From the NCBI GenBank assembly GCA_031177985.1, contig JAPSJW010000002.1:244242-308241 (forward strand): a DNA stretch of 64,000 nt. The letters run 5' to 3'. Position numbers and translations under genes: made by a program. This stretch comes from Microbacteriaceae bacterium. GTDB lineage: Bacteria > Actinomycetota > Actinomycetes > Actinomycetales > Microbacteriaceae. The notes below the pieces were generated by a model. That model saw only the letters and a program-made list of their open reading frames with translations, made no database searches and was not told the DNA's origin. Within the stretch, counting starts at the first letter, position 1. The number at the start of each line of letters is the position of its first letter. Of the stretch, positions 43,667 through 52,710 are shown one piece after another.

Positions 43667-45085
43667 TCAGGCGGTTCGCGCGTCGTCGACCGCCGCGCGG
43701 CCCTCGACGACCGTGAGGTCGATCTCGGTGCGGCCGACCCCGGTCTCGTCGATCGCCGCGAACTCGAGCTGCACCTGACGCTCCTCCTGCCGCGCGAGGG
43801 CGGAGGTCAGCTCGGGCGCGGTGAGGGTGCGGGGCGTCTCCTCGATGCCCTCGAGGGTGCCCAGCACCTTCGAGTCGTCGAGCACGTTGAGCTTGCGGGC
43901 CGAGGGCAGCACCTGCCGCTCCATCGAGCCGACGAACGAGTTGTAATCCTTCACACTGCGCTCGATCGAGCGCCCGAGCTTCTCGATGTGCCCGGCGAGT
44001 GTCGACAGGCGGCCGTACAGCTCGCGGCTCACATCGAAGAGCGTCTTCGCCTCCTGCGTGACGACCTCGTGCTGCCAGCTGACAGCGACCGTCTTCAGCA
44101 CCGAGAACAGGGTGACCGGCGATGCGAGGGCGACCCGCTTGGAGAAGGCGAACTCCATGATCGTGGCGTCGGCCTCCATGGCCGACGAGAGCAGCGATTC
44201 GCTCGGAATGAATGCGACGACCATCTCGGGGCTGGCGTCGAGGCCCTCCCAGTAGCTCTTGCTGCCGAGCGCGGTGATGTGATCGCGCACCGCCTTGACG
44301 TGCCGCTTCAGCAGCTCTTCGCGGCGCGCGAGCTCCGCATCCGTCGCCGTCGCGGGGATCGCGCTCGCCTCGAGGTAGGAGTTGAAAGGCACCTTGGCGT
44401 CGACGGCGATGTTCTTGCCGCCGGGCAGGTGGATGACCATGTCGGGGCGCCCGTGCCCGCTGTCGGAGATGATGCTCGACTGCACATCGAAGTTCACCCG
44501 CTGCAGCAGGCCGGCCGCCTCGACGACGCTGCGCAGCTGCGTCTCGCCCCAGACGCCTCTGGTCGAGTTGTTCTTGAGCGCCGAGGCGAGGGCCTCTGCG
44601 GTGTTCCGCAGGCGCTCCTCCGACTCGGTCGCGCTCTTCAGCTGCTGCGCCAGCTCGCCGTGCTGCAGGCTGCGCTGGGTCTCGAGCTCGGTGACCTTCG
44701 CCTGCATCGTGCGCAGCGTCTCCTGCACGGGCGTCAGCGCCTGCAGCACCTTGCTCTCCGCGCGCTCGCGCTCCGCTGCCGCGAGCTGCTCGGCGCGCGT
44801 GCGCTCGACGAACTCGCGGTACTGATCCTGGGCGGAGACGACCTGCTCGCGGAGCCCGGCGGTCGTCGCCTGGAGGGCGGCGAGCTCTGCGCCCAGACGC
44901 GCACGCTCAGCCGCCTCCTGAGCCCGGATCTCGGCCACCGCGGCAGCGTGGCGGGCCTCGAGCACCGCCGGGTCCTCGCCCACGGGAGTCTCGACCGCTC
45001 GGCTGCGCGCGAGCAGCATCGCACCGGCCGCACCGAGGAGCACACCGAGCACGAGACCGAGGAGGAGGGGGAGCAGGAGTTCCAT
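43667..45085 (-). CDS. rmuC: DNA recombination protein RmuC
   Basis: A 472-aa protein of the RmuC family, linked to limiting inversions at short repeats. It has an N-terminal membrane helix (LLLPLLLGLVLGVLLGAAGAML), a long coiled coil (about 40-185) and the nuclease-like RmuC domain: NNSTRGVWGETQLRSVVEAAGLL, GRPDMVIHLPGGKNIAVDAKVPFNSYLEA, and FIPSESLLSSAMEADATIMEFAFSKRVALASPVTL. It is divergent from mmsA. Confidence 0.94.
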   Translation of the reverse strand: MELLLPLLLGLVLGVLLGAAGAMLLARSRAVETPVGEDPAVLEARHAAAVAEIRAQEAAERARLGAELAALQATTAGLREQVVSAQDQYREFVERTRAEQLAAAERERAESKVLQALTPVQETLRTMQAKVTELETQRSLQHGELAQQLKSATESEERLRNTAEALASALKNNSTRGVWGETQLRSVVEAAGLLQRVNFDVQSSIISDSGHGRPDMVIHLPGGKNIAVDAKVPFNSYLEASAIPATATDAELARREELLKRHVKAVRDHITALGSKSYWEGLDASPEMVVAFIPSESLLSSAMEADATIMEFAFSKRVALASPVTLFSVLKTVAVSWQHEVVTQEAKTLFDVSRELYGRLSTLAGHIEKLGRSIERSVKDYNSFVGSMERQVLPSARKLNVLDDSKVLGTLEGIEETPRTLTAPELTSALARQEERQVQLEFAAIDETGVGRTEIDLTVVEGRAAVDDARTA

Positions 45086-45144
45086 GGGATCAGTGTCGCA
45101 ACGGCTCCCGACATCGCTCCTCCGGCTCTCCGTGCCGATCTAAA

Positions 45145-45165
45145 TGTCCAGGAAATGTTCCAGGA
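45145..45165. promoter_or_regulatory. Direct repeat TGTCCAGGA / TGTTCCAGGA upstream of mmsA
   Basis: TGTCCAGGA (45145-45153) and TGTTCCAGGA (45156-45165) are about one helical turn apart, immediately before the TAGCCT -10-like box. The placement fits a repressor or activator site controlling mmsA. Confidence 0.45.
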
Positions 45166-45166
45166 C

Positions 45167-45172
45167 TAGCCT
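45167..45172 (+). promoter_or_regulatory. -10-like hexamer TAGCCT upstream of mmsA
   Basis: TAGCCT ends 6 nt before ATG 45179. Confidence 0.5.
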
Positions 45173-45178
45173 GACCGC

Positions 45179-46669
45179 ATGACGATCCTCGATCACTGGG
45201 TGAACGGCGCGACCTTCAGCGGCGAATCCTCGCGCACCGCCCCCGTCTACAACCCCGCCACGGGCGAGACGACCAAGGAGGTGCGGCTCGCCACGACGAC
45301 GGATGTCGAGGCCGCCGTCGCCGCCGCCTCAGCCGCATACCCCGCCTGGTCGACCGCGAGCTGGGCCAAGCGGCAGCAGGTGCTCTTCGCCTTCCGCGAG
45401 ATCCTCAACGCGCGCCGCGAGGAGGTGGCGGCGATCCTCACCAACGAGCACGGCAAGGTCACGGCGGACGCTCTGGGCGAGATCGCGCGCGGCCTCGAGG
45501 TCGTGGAGTTCGCGACCGCCATGCCGCACCTCGCCAAGGGCGAGTACACCGAGAACGCCTCGACGGGGGTCGACGTCTACTCGGTGCGCCAGCCCCTCGG
45601 GGTCGTCGGCATCATCAGTCCCTTCAACTTCCCCGCGATGGTGCCGCTGTGGTTCTTCCCCATCGCCCTCGCAGCGGGCAACGCGGTCGTGCTCAAGCCG
45701 AGCGAGAAGGACCCCTCCGCCGCCGTGAAGCTCGCGGAGCTGCTGCAGGAGGCCGGCCTCCCCGACGGCGTGTTCAACGTCGTGCACGGCGACAAGGAAG
45801 CGGTGGATGCGATCCTCGACCACCCCGACATCGCCTCCATCTCGTTCGTCGGGTCGACGCCGATCGCCAAGTACGTCTACGAGCGGGGAACCGCGACGGG
45901 CAAGCGCGTGCAGGCCCTCGGCGGCGCGAAGAACCACATGCTGGTGCTGCCGGACGCCGACCTCGACCTCGTCGCCGACTCCGCCGTCAACGCGGGCTTC
46001 GGCTCGGCGGGGGAGCGCTGCATGGCGATCTCGGTCGTCGTCGCCGTCGAGCCGGTCGCCGACGAGCTGATCGCGAAGATCGCCGAGCGGATGGCCGGGC
46101 TCAAGGTGGGCGACGGCACCCGTTCCTGCGACATGGGGCCGCTCATCACGCGCGAGCACCGCGACAAGGTCGCCGGTTACCTCGACACCGCTGAGAAGGA
46201 CGGCGTGGAGATCGTCGTCGACGGGCGCGGCATCGAGGTCGACGGGGATGCGAACGGCTTCTGGCTGGGACCCACTCTGCTCGACAAGGTGCCCACCTCA
46301 TCCGCCGTCTATCAGGACGAGATCTTCGGGCCCGTGCTCTCGGTCGTGCGCGTGGCGACCTACGAGGAGGGCCTGGCCCTCATCAACGGCTCCCGCTACG
46401 GCAACGGAACCGCGATCTTCACCAACGACGGAGGTGCCGCGCGACGCTTCCAGCGCGAAGTGACCGTCGGCATGGTCGGCATCAACGTGCCGATCCCCGT
46501 CCCCGTCGGCTACTACTCGTTCGGCGGCTGGAAGGACTCGCTCTTCGGCGACACCAAGGCCTACGGTCCGGATGCCGTGCACTTCTTCACCCGGCAGAAG
46601 GCGATCACGCAGCGCTGGCTCGACCCGTCGCACGGCGGCGTCGACCTCGGCTTCCCGCGGAACGGCTAG
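45179..46669 (+). CDS. mmsA: CoA-acylating methylmalonate-semialdehyde dehydrogenase
   Basis: A 496-aa aldehyde dehydrogenase of the MmsA/IolA type, converting (methyl)malonate semialdehyde to propionyl- or acetyl-CoA in valine, myo-inositol or beta-alanine breakdown. The nucleophile is Cys281 in NAGFGSAGERCMAISVVVAV. Other features: PLGVVGIISPFNFPAMVPLWFFP, KPSEKDPSA, SFVGSTPIAKYVYERG and GGWKDSLFGDTKAYGPDAVHFFTRQK. The GERCMA and INVPIPVPVGYYSF stretches are characteristic of the CoA-dependent subfamily. Other catabolic genes are not adjacent. It overlaps the convergent exonuclease gene by 4 bp. Confidence 0.95.
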   Translation: MTILDHWVNGATFSGESSRTAPVYNPATGETTKEVRLATTTDVEAAVAAASAAYPAWSTASWAKRQQVLFAFREILNARREEVAAILTNEHGKVTADALGEIARGLEVVEFATAMPHLAKGEYTENASTGVDVYSVRQPLGVVGIISPFNFPAMVPLWFFPIALAAGNAVVLKPSEKDPSAAVKLAELLQEAGLPDGVFNVVHGDKEAVDAILDHPDIASISFVGSTPIAKYVYERGTATGKRVQALGGAKNHMLVLPDADLDLVADSAVNAGFGSAGERCMAISVVVAVEPVADELIAKIAERMAGLKVGDGTRSCDMGPLITREHRDKVAGYLDTAEKDGVEIVVDGRGIEVDGDANGFWLGPTLLDKVPTSSAVYQDEIFGPVLSVVRVATYEEGLALINGSRYGNGTAIFTNDGGAARRFQREVTVGMVGINVPIPVPVGYYSFGGWKDSLFGDTKAYGPDAVHFFTRQKAITQRWLDPSHGGVDLGFPRNG

Positions 46670-47268
46670 CCGAGCGCCATCGCGGTGCGCTCGTCGGCGA
46701 TCGCTCCGAGCGCTCCGATGCGTGCGCCGGTGATGGTCGAGAGGTGCTGCAGCGACTCGGCGTCGTGACGGCGGGCGGCGTGCACGATGATCGCGGCGCA
46801 CGCTTCGGCGTCGGCCAGAGCGTTGTGGTGGTCGAAGTCCTCGAACCCTGCGGCCATCGCGGCCACCGGGAGCCGGTAGGAGTCGAGGTGGTAGGTGCGG
46901 CGGGCGACCTGCAGGCTGCACAGGTACTCGAACGAGGGCACCTCGAGGTAGCTCGCCTCGCAGGCACCGCGGATGACGCCCATGTCGAATCCGGCATTGT
47001 GAGCCACGAGGTGGTCCCCGTCGGCGAACGCGATCAGGTCGGGCAGCTGCTCGCTCCAGAGGAGCGCGTCGACGACATCCGCCGCCATGATGCCGTGGAT
47101 CCGCACGTTCCACTCCGAGAAGGAGTCGTGCCCGAGCGGCGGTTTGATCAGCCAGTAGCCGCGATCGACCACTCGCCCGTCGCGCACCTTGACGAGGCCG
47201 ACGGAGCACGCGGATGCGCTGGAGGAGTTGGCGGTCTCGAAGTCGATGGCGGTGAAGTCGATGGGCAC
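46666..47268 (-). CDS. DEDDh-family 3'-5' exonuclease
   Basis: A 200-aa exonuclease of the DNA polymerase III epsilon / RNase T fold. Asp9 and Glu11 in FTAIDFETANSSSASACSVGLV form motif I. HNAGFDMGVI is motif II. HNALADAEACAAI is motif III with the DEDDh His. It lacks other domains. Family members act in proofreading or RNA trimming; the specific role is unknown. GTG 47268 has GAGGGT 6 nt upstream. It is divergent from ychF. Confidence 0.9.
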   Translation of the reverse strand: MPIDFTAIDFETANSSSASACSVGLVKVRDGRVVDRGYWLIKPPLGHDSFSEWNVRIHGIMAADVVDALLWSEQLPDLIAFADGDHLVAHNAGFDMGVIRGACEASYLEVPSFEYLCSLQVARRTYHLDSYRLPVAAMAAGFEDFDHHNALADAEACAAIIVHAARRHDAESLQHLSTITGARIGALGAIADERTAMALG

Positions 47269-47354
47269 GTCGGAACCCTCGCACGAGGTGCCGACGTCCG
47301 ACGGGCGGACGCGCCGCTCATCGCTGAGGGAGCCGCGCCGTAGAGTAGAGCCCC

Positions 47355-48428
47355 GTGGCTCTCACTATCGGCATCGTCGGACTGCCCAACGTCGGCAAGT
47401 CCACCCTCTTCAACGCTCTGACGAAGAACACGGTGCTCGCCGCCAACTACCCGTTCGCGACGATCGAGCCGAACGTCGGTGTGGTGAACCTTCCCGACGC
47501 GCGGCTGCAGGTGCTCGCCGAGCTCTTCTCGAGCGAGCGGGTCGTGCCGGCCACGGTCTCGTTCGTCGACATCGCGGGCATCGTGCGCGGGGCTAGCGAG
47601 GGAGAGGGCCTCGGCAATCAGTTCCTCGCCAACATCCGTGAGGCCGACGCGATCGCGGAGGTTGTGCGCGGCTTCGCCGACTCGGATGTCGTGCACGTCG
47701 ACGGCAAGGTCGATCCGGCGAGCGACATGGAGACGATCAACACCGAGCTGATCCTCGCCGACCTGCAGACCCTCGAGCGCGCCATCCCGCGCTACGAGAA
47801 GGAGGTTCGGGGCAAGAAGATCGAGCCGGTCGTGCTCGAGACAGCGCAGGCCGCGAAGGAGGCGCTCGACGCCGGCACCCCGCTGTCCAGCGCGAAGCTC
47901 GACCTCGCTCCCATCCGCGAGCTCGGCCTGCTGACCGCGAAGCCCTTCATCTACGTCTTCAACGTCGACGAGGAGGTGCTGACGGATGAGGCGCGTCGCG
48001 CGGAACTCGCGGCTCTCGTCGCGCCCGCCAACGCCGTCTTCCTCGACGCGAAGCTCGAGTCGGAGCTCATCGACCTCGACGAGGACGACGCCGCCGAGAT
48101 GCTCGCCTCCACCGGCCAGACCGAGAGCGGCCTCGACCAGCTGGCCCGGATCGGCTTCGACACCCTTGGCCTGCAGACCTACCTCACCGCGGGCCCCAAG
48201 GAGTCGCGCGCCTGGACGATCGGCAAGGGCTGGAAGGCCCCGCAGGCGGCCGGTGTCATCCACACCGACTTCGAGAAGGGCTTCATCAAGGCGGAGGTCA
48301 TCTCCTTCGAGGACCTCGTCGAGACCGGCTCGATCGCCGAAGCCCGCGCCAAGGGCAAGGCCCGCATCGAGGGCAAGGACTACGTCATGCAGGACGGCGA
48401 CGTGGTCGAGTTCCGGTTCAACAACTAG
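47355..48428 (+). CDS. ychF: Ribosome-binding ATPase YchF (Obg-like)
   Basis: A 357-aa TRAFAC-class ATPase that binds ribosomes. Seen: [18 protein letters not shown] (P-loop), [43 protein letters not shown] (G3), the NVDE adenine-specific motif in [13 protein letters not shown], and the C-terminal TGS domain ending [15 protein letters not shown] instead of NKxD marks the ATP-preferring OLA1/YchF group. GTG 47355 has TAGAGT 8 nt upstream. Confidence 0.97.
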   Translation: MALTIGIVGLPNVGKSTLFNALTKNTVLAANYPFATIEPNVGVVNLPDARLQVLAELFSSERVVPATVSFVDIAGIVRGASEGEGLGNQFLANIREADAIAEVVRGFADSDVVHVDGKVDPASDMETINTELILADLQTLERAIPRYEKEVRGKKIEPVVLETAQAAKEALDAGTPLSSAKLDLAPIRELGLLTAKPFIYVFNVDEEVLTDEARRAELAALVAPANAVFLDAKLESELIDLDEDDAAEMLASTGQTESGLDQLARIGFDTLGLQTYLTAGPKESRAWTIGKGWKAPQAAGVIHTDFEKGFIKAEVISFEDLVETGSIAEARAKGKARIEGKDYVMQDGDVVEFRFNN

Positions 48429-48452
48429 CGAGCTCCAGCGGCGGCCTCCGGA

Positions 48453-48824
48453 ATGACCGACGAGGAGTACCAGTCCGTCGAGCCGATGGCCTGGATCGCC
48501 GTCGTCCTGATCGCCCTCGAACTGCTTGTGTTCGCGATTCTCGCGATGCGTCTCGCTCGCGACCCTCAGCGACTGCGGGCTGCGAGTTTCGCGGCCAACG
48601 TGTCCTGGCGATGGACCGTCGTCGCTCTCGCCCTCGGCGGTGCCATGGGAGCGATCCTGCTCGCCGTGGGAGTGCCGCTCGCCCTGGGCCGTGCGGCACT
48701 CGGCGCTGGCTTCATCCTGTTCGGGATCGGCCTGCTCGGCGGCGTCGGCTTCCTGTACTGGGTGTCGCGGCAGGACTTCGAGCTGCTGGAGCCGCCGGGG
48801 GAGGATGCCGCTCCGGTCCCTTAG
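48453..48824 (+). CDS. Hypothetical three-helix membrane protein
   Basis: A 123-aa integral membrane protein. Helices are at about 10-31 (AWIAVVLIALELLVFAILAM), 49-72 (WTVVALALGGAMGAILLAVGV) and 78-101 (ALGAGFILFGIGLLGGVGFLYWV). The N-terminus is short and acidic, the C-terminus ends in Glu/Pro-rich sequence. No family is recognised. It starts 24 bp after ychF and may be co-transcribed with it. Confidence 0.7.
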   Translation: MTDEEYQSVEPMAWIAVVLIALELLVFAILAMRLARDPQRLRAASFAANVSWRWTVVALALGGAMGAILLAVGVPLALGRAALGAGFILFGIGLLGGVGFLYWVSRQDFELLEPPGEDAAPVP

Positions 48825-48964
48825 GCTCGCGGGGTTGCGTGCGGTTGCGAGCCACCGGCACGGAACGCGCGTCGAGTGACGGTTGGCCCTTCGCGACCAT
48901 CACATCCCGGCAACGATCCCGTTGCGGAACGGCAACAGGGCCGACGCCCCCGTCAAGGGGCGCC

Positions 48965-48970
48965 TAGCCT
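48965..48970 (+). promoter_or_regulatory. -10-like hexamer TAGCCT upstream of the lipoprotein gene
   Basis: TAGCCT ends 6 nt before GTG 48977. Confidence 0.5.
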
Positions 48971-48976
48971 CGTTTC

Positions 48977-49588
48977 GTGCCCACACGTCGTTTCCTGCTG
49001 CTCGCTGCGCCCGCGCTCGCCGCCGGGCTGCTCGGCGGATGCTCGACAGGCACCGTGGCACCCGACCAGACCTCGCCGACGATGCCCCCAGGAACGGTCG
49101 CTCCGACGGCTGTGCCGGAGTCCTCGGTGCGCATCGTGCTCTCGACGGATGCGGTCCGCGTGGTCGATGCCGCGGAGGAGCCGCTGCTCACGCTCAGCTA
49201 CGAGCAGTCGACGACGCAGGTCGTCGATCTCCTCGTCGAGGTGCTCGACGAGGAGCCCGTGAGCACACTCATCGACGGTGACGCCGAGGGCACCGCCTAC
49301 GAGTGGCCCGGCCTGACCGTTCACGACGTCGGCGTGGCGGATGCGTCGCCCCGCTTCTGGCTCGAGGTCAGCTCGCCCGAGATCGCGGGCATCCCCGTCG
49401 AGACGGCCGACGGCTACGCCGTCGACGACGTCATCCCCGTGCCCGAGGGTGCGGACGCCGTACCCGGCGGGGACGATGTCATTGCGCTGACGGACGAGGG
49501 CGCCGACGGGCGAGTGCTCGAGCTGCTCGCCGACCCAGGGGACGGGACCGTCACGGCGCTTCGCGTGCCTGCACCTCAGCGGGGCTGA
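48977..49588 (+). CDS. Hypothetical secreted lipoprotein
   Basis: A 203-aa protein with an Arg-rich signal (MPTRRFLLLAAPALAAGLLGGC) ending in lipobox LGGC, Cys22, followed by a Thr/Pro linker. The mature part is acidic and beta-rich, with the single-Trp region EWPGLTVHDVGVADASPRFWLEV and a C-terminal strand DGTVTALRVPAP. No family recognised. GTG 48977 is supported by a TAGCCT box. It converges on the 5'-nucleotidase gene, with a hairpin in between. Confidence 0.78.
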   Translation: MPTRRFLLLAAPALAAGLLGGCSTGTVAPDQTSPTMPPGTVAPTAVPESSVRIVLSTDAVRVVDAAEEPLLTLSYEQSTTQVVDLLVEVLDEEPVSTLIDGDAEGTAYEWPGLTVHDVGVADASPRFWLEVSSPEIAGIPVETADGYAVDDVIPVPEGADAVPGGDDVIALTDEGADGRVLELLADPGDGTVTALRVPAPQRG

Positions 49589-49609
49589 CGGCTCGGCGGA
49601 CTGAGACGA

Positions 49610-49641
49610 CGAAGGGCGGATGCCGCAGCACCCGCCCTTCG
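49610..49641. terminator. Hairpin terminator between convergent genes
   Basis: A perfect 10-bp stem CGAAGGGCGG / CCGCCCTTCG with a 12-nt loop, 21 bp after the lipoprotein stop and 12 bp beyond the 5'-nucleotidase end. It can serve both. Confidence 0.75.
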
Positions 49642-49652
49642 CTCCAGCTGTA

Positions 49653-51608
49653 CTACGCGGTGCGACGCCGGCGGGCCGCGAAGGCCGCACCCAGCAGCAG
49701 CAGTCCGAGACCCGCGACCGCAGCGGCGGGCGACAGCTCCGAGCCGGTGGCCGCGAGCTCTCCGTCGCCGACCTGGCCGTCGCCGCCCTGCCCGTCGCCG
49801 GGCACCGGGGTGCCGACGGGAGCCTCGGTGACGATCGCCCAGTTGACGTCGAAGAAGTCTGCGGGGTCGATGACGCCGCGCTCCTGCGCCCAGTCGATCA
49901 GCAGCTGCCGGATCTCCTGCAGCTCGTCGTAGACGACCTCCGCCTCGGCGACGGCCGGGAAGCCGCCTCCGCCGCTCTGCCGGTAGTTGTTGACCGCCAG
50001 CACGAACTCGTCGTCATCGCCGACGGGGGTGCCGTCAGGGTAGGTGAGGTTCAGGATCCGCTGACCGACCGGCTGTGAGATGTCGATCAGGTAGTCGAGA
50101 CCGGACAGCGCGTCGTAGTTGTAGTCCGGCACGCCCTCGGGGCGGTCGGGGTAGACGGCGTTGGTCCCGGTCTCCGGGTCGAACTCGGCGCCGACCTCGG
50201 TCTGCACGAAGTAGCGGGCCGAGAACTCGAGGTAGTCCTTCAGCTCGGCGCCCGTCATCCGCACGCCGCGCAGCGTGTTCTCGTAGATGTAGAGGCCCGC
50301 GATGTCGCGGATCGTGACCTGACCCTCGGGGAAGACCGCGGTGCGGGAGAACGGCGACGCCTGCGAGATGACCGGCAGGTCGGCCCACTCGGTGCCCTCG
50401 AGTCCCTGCTCGACCGTCTCGGCCTGCACGTGGTTGATGAAGTCGATGATCGCGGTGTCCTCGTAGCGCGAGGTCACCGCGGACAGCTCCTCGGTGCTGG
50501 TCGCCACCGGCGTGTTGACGTAGTCGATGGTGGTCTCGTGCTCGTCGGCGAGGGCGTTCACGACGTCCGGGTCCTCTGTATCGACCTCGGTGCCGTAGTG
50601 CGGCGTCACCACCGGGGGAGTCGTCGCCCAGTCGACGTCGAAGTCGCCCGCGGCGTCCTCGACGAGGCTCAGCGAGACCTCGCTGACGCTGCCGGCCCAG
50701 TACTCGGGCTGCGTGATCAGCACCTGCTCGCCATCGACGTTCGTGACGATCGTCTGCGGCTCGTCGCGGTGGCTGTGGCCAGCGACGAGCACGTCGATGC
50801 CGGGCACCATCCGGGCGATGTTGCCCGCCACGTCCTCGTTGAGGTCGGCCGGCTCGTAGTCGGCGTCGGGCACGGTGCCCTGGCCGGTGTGCGCGAGCAC
50901 AACGACGACATCCGCCTGAGCGGCGACCTCGGGAACCCAGCGCTCGGCGGCCTCGACCATGTCCTGGAACTCGAGCACGCCCTCGACGTACTGCTTGTCC
51001 CAGATGCGCACGCCCGGGGTCACGAGGCCGAGCACGCCGACCTGCACCGTCTTGCCGTCGATGACGCGCTCGATGATCTCGTACGGCTGGTGGTAGGGCA
51101 GCCCGGTCGCCACGTCGATCACGTTCGCGCCGAGCAGCGGGGCCTCGAGCTGGTCGTCGTAGGCCTCGAGCATGTCGAGCCCGTAGTTGTACTCGTGGTT
51201 GCCGACGACCTGCGCGTCGTACCCGATCGCGTCGAAAGCCTGCGCCATGGGGTGCTCGACCGTGCCGTCGAGCACGCTCTGGCGGGCGTCGCCGAAGCCG
51301 TAGTAGTAGGTGAGCGGGGTGCCCTGGATGGCGTCGCCGTTGTCGACCGTGATGACCGACTCGGCGCCCTGCTCGGCGCGCACCTGGTCGACGACTGCGC
51401 CGACCCGGCTGAGGCCGAGGGTCTGGTTCTCGGGGTAGGCCGCGTTGCGGAAGTAGTCCCAGTCGAAGACGTGACCGTGCACATCCGTCGTGGCCATGAG
51501 GGTGAGATCGATGCGGTCGCCGGGTGCGGCGCTCGCGGCGGTCGGCAGCGCCAGGGACAGGCCCAGAGCGGCGGCGCCTGCGACGGCGAGAGAGCGGGGG
51601 AGATTCAA
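49653..51608 (-). CDS. Cell-wall-anchored metallophosphatase / 5'-nucleotidase
   Basis: A 651-aa exported enzyme of the bifunctional 2',3'-cyclic-nucleotide 2'-phosphodiesterase / 5'-nucleotidase family, releasing phosphate and nucleosides outside the cell. A signal peptide (1-28, ending ASAA-PGD) is followed by the metallophosphatase domain: MATTDVHGHVFDWDYF, DNGDAIQGTPLTYYYG, GNHEYNYGLDML, VVVLAHTGQG and AGHSHRDEP. The 5'-nucleotidase C-terminal domain follows (about 350-570; FRTAVFPEG-like, NYRQSGGGGFP). A Gly/Asp-rich spacer leads to LAATG (618-622), a hydrophobic helix and RRRR, an actinobacterial class E sortase signal. The start is TTG with AAAGGA upstream. Confidence 0.94.
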   Translation of the reverse strand: MNLPRSLAVAGAAALGLSLALPTAASAAPGDRIDLTLMATTDVHGHVFDWDYFRNAAYPENQTLGLSRVGAVVDQVRAEQGAESVITVDNGDAIQGTPLTYYYGFGDARQSVLDGTVEHPMAQAFDAIGYDAQVVGNHEYNYGLDMLEAYDDQLEAPLLGANVIDVATGLPYHQPYEIIERVIDGKTVQVGVLGLVTPGVRIWDKQYVEGVLEFQDMVEAAERWVPEVAAQADVVVVLAHTGQGTVPDADYEPADLNEDVAGNIARMVPGIDVLVAGHSHRDEPQTIVTNVDGEQVLITQPEYWAGSVSEVSLSLVEDAAGDFDVDWATTPPVVTPHYGTEVDTEDPDVVNALADEHETTIDYVNTPVATSTEELSAVTSRYEDTAIIDFINHVQAETVEQGLEGTEWADLPVISQASPFSRTAVFPEGQVTIRDIAGLYIYENTLRGVRMTGAELKDYLEFSARYFVQTEVGAEFDPETGTNAVYPDRPEGVPDYNYDALSGLDYLIDISQPVGQRILNLTYPDGTPVGDDDEFVLAVNNYRQSGGGGFPAVAEAEVVYDELQEIRQLLIDWAQERGVIDPADFFDVNWAIVTEAPVGTPVPGDGQGGDGQVGDGELAATGSELSPAAAVAGLGLLLLGAAFAARRRRTA

Positions 51609-51687
51609 CGCGATCCTTTGCGTGGAGGTGGAACGGAACGCCTCACCCTAGGCAGGTCACGTGAACAGGGGGTAGACCCTGCTGGTA

Positions 51688-52257
51688 TCAGAGGTGCGCG
51701 AGCAGAGCCTCTCGGAGCTGCGCGGACAGCCCCGGCGGCTCGTCCACCTCGACGGCGAGGGCGTGCAGGGCGCGGCTGTAGTAGTTGCGAGCGGATGCGG
51801 CGAGGGTGATGTCGAGGATCTCGCGGTCGCTGAAGCCGAGCTCTCTCAATCGCGCGCTGTCGGCATCCGTCATCGAGGACGAGTCGCCGCACATCCTCTC
51901 GGCGAACTCCATCATCGCGACCTCTGCCTCGGTGAGCCCCGCGGTGCGGAAGTCGGCGGCGATCGCGATGAGCTCCTCCTCGTCGATCGCCTTGAGGGAC
52001 TTGCGCCCGTGTGCCAGCCGACAGGCCTTGGAGCGCAGCGCGCCGGCGGCGGCGAGGGTGACGAGCTCGTACCGGCGCAGCCCGAGGGACGGCACGATAG
52101 CGCGGATGAGGTTCTCGAAGGCGGCGACGGCCTCCGGGTTCAGCGACATCACCCGGGTGTGGCTCGGCACGTAGCCGATCGCCTTCCGGTCGGCGGCATA
52201 CTGCTCGGCCGCGAGGCCCGTGACTTCGTCGTCGCCGGCTGTTCTGAGGATGGACAT
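51688..52257 (-). CDS. AhpD/carboxymuconolactone decarboxylase-like protein
   Basis: A 189-aa all-helical protein of the peroxidase-related AhpD-like group. Seen: DRKAIGYVPSHTRVMSLNPEAVAAFENLI, then RRYELVTLAAAGALRSKACRLAHGRK, which is the active-site helix, and LTEAEVAMMEFAERM. AhpD uses a CxxC pair; here the first Cys position is Ser (SKAC), leaving one Cys and the nearby His. Classic AhpD peroxidase recycling is therefore doubtful, as in many proteins of this subgroup. Role unknown. A GACCAT hexamer lies 5 nt before the ATG. Confidence 0.82.
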   Translation of the reverse strand: MSILRTAGDDEVTGLAAEQYAADRKAIGYVPSHTRVMSLNPEAVAAFENLIRAIVPSLGLRRYELVTLAAAGALRSKACRLAHGRKSLKAIDEEELIAIAADFRTAGLTEAEVAMMEFAERMCGDSSSMTDADSARLRELGFSDREILDITLAASARNYYSRALHALAVEVDEPPGLSAQLREALLAHL

Positions 52258-52357
52258 GATCCATGGTCGCAGTCGATCGCCTCGCGCGCGAGAAGCGGTT
52301 ACGCGACCGCTGCTCCCAAGTCAACCGGGTCGCCGCGATCGGTTCGTCAGGACGAGT

Positions 52358-52705
52358 GTGGAACGGGTGAAGAGAATCCTGTACTCGAACGGGTCTTTCC
52401 TCACGGGGGATCAGATCGCGCACACGCTGCTGCAGTACGCGACCGAACTCGCGCGAGCGGAGACCGCCGACCTGGTCGACGTGCCGACCCTCGGCGAGGA
52501 CGGCGTCCCCCAGAACGTGGAGGTCGTCATCGGCCCATCGAGCCAGCTGCTGTCGAAGGACGAGCCGAGCAGCTTCGACGAGCCGTCCTCGCAGACGTTC
52601 TCGGAGGACATCGGTCGGCGCACCGCAGAGCTCGGCATCGGCCGGCCGGTGATCCAGCCGCACGCGGGTCCGCCCACGCCGTTCTTCGACGACCTCGACA
52701 TCTGA
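52358..52705 (+). CDS. Conserved-looking small hypothetical protein
   Basis: A 115-aa soluble, acidic protein. The N-terminal half (VKRILYSNGSFLTGDQIAHTLLQYATELARAETADLVDVP) appears well structured, and the rest (about 50-115) is Ser/Asp/Pro rich. GTG 52358 has AGGA just upstream; GTG 52367 is a near alternative. The open frame runs upstream to 52220 but there it is antisense to the AhpD-like gene and has no ribosome-binding site. No family recognised. The next small gene follows 17 bp later with its own promoter-like box. Confidence 0.65.
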   Translation: MERVKRILYSNGSFLTGDQIAHTLLQYATELARAETADLVDVPTLGEDGVPQNVEVVIGPSSQLLSKDEPSSFDEPSSQTFSEDIGRRTAELGIGRPVIQPHAGPPTPFFDDLDI

Positions 52706-52710
52706 CGGGC

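Noticed and set aside
43268..45169. A 633-codon plus-strand frame
   Set aside because: It lies opposite the SRPBCC and rmuC genes, both of which match known families; the composition is that of a mirrored frame.
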